Below are positions 6,329 to 12,471 of a stretch of DNA of 20,456 nt, piece by piece. Where the stretch lies: assembly GCA_030648815.1 (NCBI GenBank), contig JAUSHA010000042.1:1-20456 (forward strand), written 5' to 3'. A program made the translations under genes and the position numbers. The DNA is from a bacterium. Lineage in GTDB: Bacteria; Patescibacteriota; Minisyncoccia; Minisyncoccales; MHMH01. The notes under the pieces were generated by a model. The model was not told the DNA's origin, made no database searches, and worked only from the letters and a program-made list of their open reading frames with translations. Within the stretch, counting starts at the first letter, position 1, and every line of letters begins with the position of its first letter.

Positions 6329-6357
6329 ATATTTGCATAAAAACACATTTCTGTCAA
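6329..6357 (-). promoter_or_regulatory. Promoter of the carbonic-anhydrase-like gene
   Basis: A perfect TTGACA -35 (6352-6357), a 17-nt spacer and AAATAT (6329-6334) are preceded by an extended -10 TG (TGC-AAATAT). The predicted start near 6322 lies inside the longest frame of the gene and leaves the GGGAGGAGGT site in the leader. Confidence 0.7.
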
Positions 6358-6368
6358 CCCTGTCTATT

Positions 6369-7130
6369 TTAAGATACTGATACGCTGTTAAGAATTAGTA
6401 AATTTTTAAGGAGCATGGCCACGGTCATGGGCCCGACGCCACCCGGGGTTGGGGTGAGGTAGCCGGCTTTTTTGGCAACGCTTTTTTGGTCAACATCGCC
6501 GGCCGCATCAACCACTATTGCCCCTTTTTTGATGGCATCTCCCTTAATAACAAACCCGGGCTTGCCGACTCCGGAGATCAAAATATCGGCTTCTTTAGTA
6601 TCTTCAATAATATCAGCTCCGTGCTTTTCCAGCCAATCGGCAACCGGCTTGCCAACTAAGCGTCCTCTGCCGACAACCGCCACCTTCTTGCCGTCTATTT
6701 TAATTTTATACTCTTTAAACAATTCCAAAATTCCGGCCAGAACCGGCGATAAAATAGTCGGACTGATTTCTTTGCCCGACAGCGCGTCCACGTCTTTTTC
6801 CGCCGGGATTAAGTCCAAAATCTTTTCTGTATCAATATGTTTTGGCAAAGGCAGCTGAATAATTATTCCGTTATTGTCCTGATCGCCGATTTCTTTTATT
6901 TTTTCTTCCAAAACTTCCTGACTAATATCTTCGGGAAACTGAAAAAGCTGAAAATCAACACCGACAAAATTACAGGCTTTTTCCTTTTGGCGCAAAAATA
7001 TTTTTGACTGCGGGTCTTCCCCCATTAAAACAGCGACAAGCTTCAATTTTTTGCCGCTTTTTTCGATTTTTCTACCAATATCTTCCAAAATTTCTTCTGA
7101 AAGTTTTTTACCGTCTAAAATAATGGCCAT
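6369..7130 (-). CDS. folD: Methylenetetrahydrofolate dehydrogenase / cyclohydrolase
   Basis: This 253-aa FolD interconverts 5,10-methylene-THF and 10-formyl-THF with NADP. Conserved features include SKIFLRQKEKAC with the catalytic lysine K49, IIQLPLPKHI, PAEKDVDAL, the Rossmann segment VVGRGRLVGKPVADWL and the C-terminal PTPGGVGPMTVAMLL. Position 45 is Phe where the family usually has the active-site Tyr (E. coli Tyr50), which may change the balance of the two activities. The start at 7130 (MAIILDGKKL) matches the family. A longer frame to 7157 would only add residues from the intergenic element. No Shine-Dalgarno is seen. A TAATAT box lies 5 nt before the ATG, which would fit a leaderless start, but no -35 was found. 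It is functionally linked to glyA upstream. Confidence 0.95.
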   Translation of the reverse strand: MAIILDGKKLSEEILEDIGRKIEKSGKKLKLVAVLMGEDPQSKIFLRQKEKACNFVGVDFQLFQFPEDISQEVLEEKIKEIGDQDNNGIIIQLPLPKHIDTEKILDLIPAEKDVDALSGKEISPTILSPVLAGILELFKEYKIKIDGKKVAVVGRGRLVGKPVADWLEKHGADIIEDTKEADILISGVGKPGFVIKGDAIKKGAIVVDAAGDVDQKSVAKKAGYLTPTPGGVGPMTVAMLLKNLLILNSVSVS

Positions 7131-7142
7131 TTTGCATATTAA

Positions 7143-7263
7143 GGCGCGAAAAAACAAATTTTTAAACCCTGGGTTAGGGCGCGGCGAGCCCGAGCCCCGA
7201 GCTTGCCGAGGGGCGAAGAGGCGAGTAGGGGGAGGAGGGTTTTAAAATTTCGTTTCGAGCGCC
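7143..7263. repeat. MITE-like GC-rich element between glyA and folD
   Basis: A 28-nt left arm (7143-7170, GGCGCG...AAACCCT) and a 28-nt right arm (7236-7263, AGGGTTTT...GCGCC) match as inverted repeats at 22 of 28 positions. They flank a 65-bp GC-rich core with G/C palindromic words such as GCCCCGAGC and GCCGAGGGGC. The direct word ATTAA flanks it (7138-7142 and 7266-7270). The glyA stop codon lies in the right ATTAA. It could be a miniature mobile element, a dispersed CPR intergenic repeat, or simply a long terminator or processing hairpin for glyA. Confidence 0.6.
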
Positions 7264-7266
7264 TGA

Positions 7267-8484
7267 TTAAGACAGGGGAAATTTCTTGCAAAACTTCTGA
7301 ACTTTCTTCTTTATGGCGCCGGCTTCTTTGGGATTATTTATAACCTCGTTGATCCAGCCGGCGATTAATTTCATTTCCTTTTCTTTCATGCCTCTGGTGG
7401 TTAACGCCGGAGTTCCCAAGCGAATCCCTGACGGGTCAAAGGGAGTGCCGGGGTCGTATGGAATAGTATTTTTATTAGTGACGATACCCGCGCTTTCCAA
7501 CAACTCTTGAGCGAGCTTCCCTGTAATGTTTTTATTTCTTAAATCAACCAAAACCAAATGGTTGTCTGTACCGCCGGAAATTAAATTAAAGCCGTATTTT
7601 TTCAGCTCCAAAGCCAGCGTTTGAGAATTTTTGATAATCTGTCCGGCGTATTTTTTAAATGACGGGGACATTGCTTCTTTCAGGGCTATCCCGATTGCCG
7701 CGATCGTGTGCATATGAGGGCCGCCCTGCAGGCCGGGAAAAACTTTAGTAAAAATCTTCTGCTCCAATTCCTTGCGGCAAATAATCATCGCTCCCCTGGG
7801 TCCTCTCAAGGTTTTATGGGTAGTCGTCATTAAGACATCCGTCCAAGGAAAAGGGCTGGGATGAACTCCGCCGACAATAAGACCGGTGATGTGGGAAGTA
7901 TCCGTCAAAAGATAGGCGCCGACTTTTTTGGCAATCTCTGAAAATCTTTTAAAATCAATTTTCCTCGGGTAGGCCGTATATCCTGTGATAATCAGCTTCG
8001 GCTTTTCTTCCATAGCTAATTTTTCGATGGCATCATAATCTAAAAAACCGTTTTTATCCAAATAATAATAAACCGGCTTAAAATCCCGGCCGGTTAAAGA
8101 GGCCGCGCTTCCCTGGCTTAAATGTCCGCCATGGGGCAAATGAAGGCAGAGAATTTTGTCGCCTTGGCTTAAAAGACCTCTTAGAATTTCATAATTGGCC
8201 ACACCGCCCGAATGCGGCTGAACATTCACCGCCCATTCTTGAGAATTTAGATTAAAAACCTTAAGCGCCCTTTCCCCGACTAAGGTCTCCAATTTATCAA
8301 CATTTTCCATTCCTCCGTAGTATCTCTTATACGGCCTACCTTCGGCATACTTAGCCACAAAAATCGAACCCAAGGCCTCCCTCACCGCTTTTGAGGGATA
8401 GTTTTCCGAAGCGATCAAATCAAGTGTATTTTGCTGTCGTTTTTCTTCCGCTTTAATTAAATTAATTATTTCTATGTCCTTCAT
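7267..8484 (-). CDS. glyA: Serine hydroxymethyltransferase
   Basis: This 405-aa PLP enzyme converts serine and THF to glycine and 5,10-methylene-THF, which FolD then uses. Features include LIASENYPSKAVREALGS, YAEGRPYKRYYGG, the HSGG segment of the PLP site, DTSHITGLIVGG with the PLP-ring Asp, and the Schiff-base lysine in TTTHKTLRGPRG near residue 224. The length is normal for bacterial SHMT (about 415). The gene has its own promoter (8494-8522) in the 46-nt gap after tatD, with 9 nt from -10 to ATG, so its mRNA is predicted to be leaderless. No Shine-Dalgarno is present. The stop TAA overlaps the edge of the inverted-repeat element that separates it from folD. Confidence 0.97.
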   Translation of the reverse strand: MKDIEIINLIKAEEKRQQNTLDLIASENYPSKAVREALGSIFVAKYAEGRPYKRYYGGMENVDKLETLVGERALKVFNLNSQEWAVNVQPHSGGVANYEILRGLLSQGDKILCLHLPHGGHLSQGSAASLTGRDFKPVYYYLDKNGFLDYDAIEKLAMEEKPKLIITGYTAYPRKIDFKRFSEIAKKVGAYLLTDTSHITGLIVGGVHPSPFPWTDVLMTTTHKTLRGPRGAMIICRKELEQKIFTKVFPGLQGGPHMHTIAAIGIALKEAMSPSFKKYAGQIIKNSQTLALELKKYGFNLISGGTDNHLVLVDLRNKNITGKLAQELLESAGIVTNKNTIPYDPGTPFDPSGIRLGTPALTTRGMKEKEMKLIAGWINEVINNPKEAGAIKKKVQKFCKKFPLS

Positions 8485-8493
8485 AATAACTTT

Positions 8494-8522
8494 ATGATAT
8501 GCAATTTAATCTAAAATGGCAA
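8494..8522 (-). promoter_or_regulatory. glyA promoter, predicted leaderless
   Basis: TTGCCA (8517-8522), a 17-nt spacer and TATCAT (8494-8499) read toward glyA. The -10 ends 9 nt before the ATG at 8484, leaving a leader of about 2 nt. The geometry is the same as at leuS. Confidence 0.7.
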
Positions 8523-8530
8523 TTTTGGGA

Positions 8531-9376
8531 TTAAATTTTAAAAAGTTTTTGGGCATTTTCGGCTGTTATTTTTGCTATATTTTCGTAGCTGGAACCTTTA
8601 ATTTCGGCGATCTTTTCGGCTACATATTTAACAAAAGCGGGCTCATTGCGCCCCTCTATCGGAGACGGCGTCAAATAAGGACAATCGGTTTCAACGAGAA
8701 GCCTGTCCAAAGGAATTTTCTTGATAGCATCATCTAAATCCATTTTAAAAATTATTCCATTAAGCCCCAGGTAAAAGCCGAGCTCTATATATTTTTGCGC
8801 CTGCTCCCATGTCCCCGTAAAGCAATGAATAACGCCCTTAAGGTTGTAATTGATATCTTTTAATTTATAATCAAGAATTTTTATTAAATCTTCATGAGAC
8901 ATGCGGCAATGAAGAATAACCGGCAAGTCCAACTCCCTGGCTAAATCTATCTGCTGAAAAAGAACGGCCATTTGTTTTTCCTTAAATAGCCCCAGTTTGC
9001 TTTTGGTTTTCGGTTTCCAATAATAATCCAAACCGACTTCGCCGATAGCCACTACTTTTGGCGATTGGGCCAATTTCTTGTATTGCTCATAATCAAAATT
9101 CTCTTCGATTGTCGGAAATTGGATTTCTTCCGTATCGTTTTTCATTTTTACCAAACCGGTTTCCAGATGGAGAGGGTGTAAACCGATTGCCGCATAAACT
9201 CCCTTTTCGTATCTTTCCGCCATTTCCACCGCTCTTTTGCTGGTGGAATATTGCGAGCCGACATTTATCATCCAAACCTCATTATCTAAAGCCCGACGAA
9301 TGACTTCGTCGCTATCGTCTTTATAGGCATTGAAATTTACGTGAGCATGCGTATCAACCAATTCGATTTTACTCAT
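8531..9376 (-). CDS. tatD: TatD family metal-dependent deoxyribonuclease
   Basis: This is a TIM-barrel amidohydrolase-fold nuclease of the TatD family, linked to 3'-5' DNA/RNA trimming and repair. All metal ligand motifs are visible in order: DTHAHVNF (HxH) at the start, AIGEVGLDYYW (Glu), VILHCR (His), GVIHCFTG (His), and LVETDCPYLTPSP (Asp). The C-terminal LTPSP segment and helix are normal, with 281 aa from the chosen start. The ATG at 9376 (MSKIELVDTHAH) is chosen because family members begin right at the first strand. An ATG at 9412 would overlap the tgt stop by 11 nt and add 12 residues without family character, but coupling with tgt makes it possible. Neither start has a good Shine-Dalgarno. 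Confidence 0.94.
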   Translation of the reverse strand: MSKIELVDTHAHVNFNAYKDDSDEVIRRALDNEVWMINVGSQYSTSKRAVEMAERYEKGVYAAIGLHPLHLETGLVKMKNDTEEIQFPTIEENFDYEQYKKLAQSPKVVAIGEVGLDYYWKPKTKSKLGLFKEKQMAVLFQQIDLARELDLPVILHCRMSHEDLIKILDYKLKDINYNLKGVIHCFTGTWEQAQKYIELGFYLGLNGIIFKMDLDDAIKKIPLDRLLVETDCPYLTPSPIEGRNEPAFVKYVAEKIAEIKGSSYENIAKITAENAQKLFKI

Positions 9377-9401
9377 GGTTGATGCTGAACGCCTTGAAGC
9401 A

Positions 9402-10556
9402 TCAAATAGCATTTCTGATGTTTTCCATTAATTTTAAAGTGAAATAAAGATTATGGATAGTAGCCAGCCTGTAAGCCAAAAGCTCTTTGGCACGAAAAAG
9501 ATGCGAAATGTATGCCCTGGTAAAATTTTTACAGGCATAGCAAGGGCAACCCTTCTCAATCGGCTGAAAATCTTTAATGTATTTGGCATTCTTAATGTTA
9601 ATCCTGCCGCTTTTAACAATCAAGGATCCGCGTCTGGCCAATCTTGTCGGCCAAACGCAGTCAAATAAATCCATGCCCAATTTTACGCAATTCTCCAAAT
9701 CTTCGCTCCTGCCGATTCCTAAAAGATGGCGCGGCTTTTCTTCCGGCAAAAAAGAATGCATCCTTTTTAAAATTTTAAACATATCTTTTCTTGTTTTACC
9801 TAAAGAGCCGCCTATGCCAATCCCGTCAAAAGGCAAGGAAGTGATAAATTTTAAAGATTCCGCTCTCAAATCCTTATATTCCCCGCCCTGCACTATGCCA
9901 AACAAGGCCTGATCTTTCCTTTTTTTCGCTTTTAAACAGCGTACGGCCCAATCGTGAGTTCTCTTAATAGATCTTTTCGTATAATCATAACCAGCCAAAG
10001 GAGAAGTGCACTCATCAAAGGCAAAGATAATATCGGCTCCCAAATCTTCCTGTATTTTTATTGATTTTTCCGGTGTAAAAAAATGCTTTGAGCCGTCCAA
10101 ATGAGAGGTGAATTCTACGCCATCTTCTGTGATTTTAACAAATTTGGGCCTTTGAAGCCTGGCTTCCTCGGGAAGCCGGGCTTCTTGAAACTCCTCGGAG
10201 CCGGGGAACCAGCCGATCTTGCCTATTTTGTGAACCCGCCCCCATCCTAAACTAAACACCTGAAAACCGCCGCTATCGGTTACCATGGGACCCTTCCAAT
10301 TCATAAATTTATGGAGGCCTCCCGCCTTTTTAACGATTTCTGCGCCGGGCCGCAAATATAAATGATAAGTGTTGGATAGAATGACTTCCGCTCCTAAATT
10401 TTCCAAATCTTCCGGCGATAAACTTTTAACGCTGGCCTGCGTGGCAACTGAAATAAAAGCGGGAGTGTGGATTATCCCGTGCGGCGTCTCTAAAATTCCC
10501 GCCCTCGCCCAAGATTTTTTAGATTTTTTAATAATTTTGAAAGAAAAATCGGACAT
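9402..10556 (-). CDS. tgt: tRNA-guanine transglycosylase
   Basis: This 384-aa Tgt swaps guanine for the queuine precursor at position 34 of GUN tRNAs. Recognised parts are SNTYHLYLRPG, VTDSGGFQVFSLG with the general acid/base Asp, FGIVQGG, GIGGSLGKT, DCVWPTRLARRG with the nucleophile Asp, and the zinc site CPCYACKNFTRAYISHLF. The loop after FQVFSLG has about 35 extra residues (about 108-142) before the family sequence resumes at KITEDGVEF. That loop contains a palindromic insertion (10154-10184) encoding EARLPEEARLQ. No other queuosine pathway gene is in the window, so the base may be salvaged. It starts 23 nt after the DUF475/TerC-like gene, without a clear Shine-Dalgarno, and ends with TGA just before tatD. 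Confidence 0.96.
   Translation of the reverse strand: MSDFSFKIIKKSKKSWARAGILETPHGIIHTPAFISVATQASVKSLSPEDLENLGAEVILSNTYHLYLRPGAEIVKKAGGLHKFMNWKGPMVTDSGGFQVFSLGWGRVHKIGKIGWFPGSEEFQEARLPEEARLQRPKFVKITEDGVEFTSHLDGSKHFFTPEKSIKIQEDLGADIIFAFDECTSPLAGYDYTKRSIKRTHDWAVRCLKAKKRKDQALFGIVQGGEYKDLRAESLKFITSLPFDGIGIGGSLGKTRKDMFKILKRMHSFLPEEKPRHLLGIGRSEDLENCVKLGMDLFDCVWPTRLARRGSLIVKSGRINIKNAKYIKDFQPIEKGCPCYACKNFTRAYISHLFRAKELLAYRLATIHNLYFTLKLMENIRNAI
10154..10184. repeat. Palindrome inserted in tgt
   Basis: GAAGCCTGGCTTCC (10154-10167) pairs with GGAAGCCGGGCTTC (10171-10184) with one mismatch around a 3-nt loop. It lies inside the extra loop of Tgt (residues about 125-135) and is kept in frame, as are the palindromes in leuS. 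Confidence 0.75.
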
Positions 10557-10579
10557 TTTTCTTAATTTAAAAAGAAAAT

Positions 10580-11497
10580 TTAGGCATTATTTTTAAGCAG
10601 TTGGTGGGACTTAAAAAATGTGATTCCCACGAGACCGATTGTGAGCAATGTCGGGAGATATTCCGGAATATGCAAACCGAAACTTTTGGCAATCATGAAA
10701 AAACCCAAGAAACCAATTGAAGTCATGGCTCCATTTTTTAGCCATTTATAGTTGGCCACTTTATCGATCCCTTGAATTGTAAGTTGTCGCACCACCAACG
10801 CCCCTATGCCGTTTCCTATAAAAATTAAAGGTATGCTTGAAGTAAAAGCAAAGGCTCCCATTACTCCGTCAAAACTGAAAGAAGCGTCCAGAACTTCAAG
10901 GAACATTAATTTTGACAGATCGCTAAGCCCGGAAGATTGGCCGTGCAGCGCTTCTTCCTGTTTAGCCGCTTGCTCTTTGAAGCCCTGCATAATGAAAAAT
11001 ATGGCATAGCCGATAGCGGCAGACAGCATTACGTGCCAAGAAAATCTGGACATATAAAGCAAGCCCACTAAAATAAAAGCCGCAAGACTATAAAACCAAA
11101 CTCCGTGATGCGGCTTCACTAATTTATCAATAACAAAATACGGGTCTTTCTTTTCTAAAAACAGCCAGTGCAAATATAAAAGCAATAGAAAAACTCCAGC
11201 CCCGATGAGAATAACCCCCTTTCTGTCTTCTATGAGCTGGGCAATTTCCGGCGGGCTGTCCCAAATCGAACGGAATGCCCCCGCAAGGCCAATTTCCGGA
11301 ACCGACAGCCAAACAACAGCCAATGGAAGCAGCCCCCTGACCAGAAATACGGCGGTAATTATTCCCCAGAAAAGGAAAATCTTGCGCCATTTCTTGCTCA
11401 TTGTTTTTAAAATATGAGCATTAACTATGGCGTTATCAATGGAGTTGACTATCTCAAAAACTATCAATCCTAAAATAATTGTTATCGTCGTGAACAT
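10580..11497 (-). CDS. DUF475 / TerC-superfamily integral membrane protein
   Basis: This 305-aa polytopic membrane protein has about eight or nine predicted helices. The family signatures are FEIVNSIDNAIVNAHIL near the N-terminus and FLEVLDASFSFDGVMGAFAF in the second half. Both carry acidic residues (E15, D21 and the later E/D pair) thought to bind or pass metal ions. This matches the DUF475 branch of the TerC group, members of which are linked to metal export, for example of manganese. The substrate here is unknown. The gene follows a terminator at 11542-11579, so it needs its own promoter in 11498-11541, where I see only AT-rich DNA with no convincing -35 box. No Shine-Dalgarno is visible. 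It may be cotranscribed with tgt and tatD. Confidence 0.9.
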   Translation of the reverse strand: MFTTITIILGLIVFEIVNSIDNAIVNAHILKTMSKKWRKIFLFWGIITAVFLVRGLLPLAVVWLSVPEIGLAGAFRSIWDSPPEIAQLIEDRKGVILIGAGVFLLLLYLHWLFLEKKDPYFVIDKLVKPHHGVWFYSLAAFILVGLLYMSRFSWHVMLSAAIGYAIFFIMQGFKEQAAKQEEALHGQSSGLSDLSKLMFLEVLDASFSFDGVMGAFAFTSSIPLIFIGNGIGALVVRQLTIQGIDKVANYKWLKNGAMTSIGFLGFFMIAKSFGLHIPEYLPTLLTIGLVGITFFKSHQLLKNNA

Positions 11498-11541
11498 ATA
11501 TCGTAATTTAAATTAATTTTAACTCATTTTATTAAAACATA

Positions 11542-11579
11542 AAAGCCCTCTCTCGCATTACGAAACGAGAGAGGGCTTT
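11542..11579. terminator. Intrinsic terminator after the 273-aa membrane protein gene
   Basis: A perfect 14-bp stem, AAAGCCCTCTCTCG (11542-11555) with CGAGAGAGGGCTTT (11566-11579), has a 10-nt loop. On the minus strand it is followed by a T-rich stretch. It begins 2 nt past the upstream gene's stop codon. Confidence 0.9.
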
Positions 11580-11581
11580 AA

Positions 11582-12403
11582 TTATTTCTGTTTTCCTATA
11601 ATAATGGGGCAAATATTATTCTTCCAACCGGTCCTTTGCATCTTCACAAGATGGCCGGGAACTGTTTTATGAGACAGATTCTTGAAAGTTCTCATTCCTA
11701 ACCTGAATATACTGACTACTATGCCAACGACCGCAGCGAAAGCCGCAATAATTCCAAAGAACCAAGCCGCGCCGATTAAATACGATACTAACCCCACCGA
11801 GCGTATCGGAGCTACGATCAAAACAGAGATTAGCAAGATGCCGTATATTACCATCGCCGACAAAACAAAAATTTCTCTATCGCGAGAATTATCCTTCCGT
11901 ACCCTTGGGAAAATAAAATAGAAAACTAAAAAAGAAAAGAAGGGGTATACCAGCGACATGAAAATCAAACCAGGGAAATTTCTGCCGAAACTGCTCTCTT
12001 CTCCGCCGATCGTCTGGATACCATTCATAACCGCCCAAACGTTGAATAGAATAGGGGTTGCCAAAACAGCAACGGCGAGAAACCAACCGGCAATGGTTAG
12101 AACTCCCAACCAATTTGCTCGGCACACGCTTATTTGAAGTAAATCTTTATCGCCTCCCCAGCATTTTCCCCAGACCGCCCTCATATAACGGAAATATCCG
12201 GTATTCCACATTTCGTCGCCGGTTTTGATAAACATTGTTGTCGCCATTAGAGCCGTTAATGCGATGCCGCAGGCTCCCGCCATAACAGCAACCGCTATGG
12301 CAAGTGCCCTGCTCCAACTATCCAGAGGCAAGGATAGGGCAATAACAACGACAGCTATTGCAACCGCCAGGGCCGATCCAACCACCAATCTTGTTCCTTT
12401 CAT
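11582..12403 (-). CDS. Orphan polytopic membrane protein (273 aa)
   Basis: I recognise no family. About six hydrophobic segments are visible, near residues 6-27, 33-57, 98-120, 148-168, 180-202 and 207-235. Hydrophilic loops include a Trp/Gly-rich one (YMRAVWGKCWGGDKDLL) and an R/K/D-rich one (RVRKDNSRDREI). The C-terminal tail is basic (about residues 236-273). The first two helices are unusually rich in Ala and Val, unlike the neighbouring genes. The ATG at 12403 has a very strong Shine-Dalgarno (AAAGGAGG). A promoter with perfect TTGACA lies in the end of metG, and a 14-bp terminator follows, so it is an independent single-gene unit. Its function is unknown. Confidence 0.8.
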   Translation of the reverse strand: MKGTRLVVGSALAVAIAVVVIALSLPLDSWSRALAIAVAVMAGACGIALTALMATTMFIKTGDEMWNTGYFRYMRAVWGKCWGGDKDLLQISVCRANWLGVLTIAGWFLAVAVLATPILFNVWAVMNGIQTIGGEESSFGRNFPGLIFMSLVYPFFSFLVFYFIFPRVRKDNSRDREIFVLSAMVIYGILLISVLIVAPIRSVGLVSYLIGAAWFFGIIAAFAAVVGIVVSIFRLGMRTFKNLSHKTVPGHLVKMQRTGWKNNICPIIIGKQK

Positions 12404-12443
12404 TAAACTCCTCCTTTTATATTTTTAATGGTCTGACCTTGTA

Positions 12444-12471
12444 AGATTAGCCGATTAAATGAATTTGTCAA
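12444..12471 (-). promoter_or_regulatory. Promoter of the 273-aa membrane protein gene
   Basis: TTGACA (12466-12471) overlaps the last codons of metG. A 16-nt spacer leads to TAATCT (12444-12449), and a 17-nt reading would give AATCTT. The expected leader is about 34 nt and includes the AAAGGAGG site. Confidence 0.6.

Noticed and set aside
6288..6338. 16-codon leader peptide starting at the ATG at 6338 and overlapping the carbonic-anhydrase-like gene start
   Set aside because: This ATG lies upstream of the predicted -10 box, within the promoter spacer, so it is not expected to be in the mRNA.
7051..7245. Plus-strand frame across folD's 5' end and the GC-rich intergenic element
   Set aside because: It is antisense to folD and then reads through the inverted-repeat element. 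The peptide is low-complexity and lacks a ribosome site.
12225..12428. Plus-strand frame opposite the 273-aa membrane protein
   Set aside because: The minus-strand gene has a strong Shine-Dalgarno, promoter and terminator. The plus frame is Ala/Thr-rich shadow sequence of the Ala/Val-rich helices.
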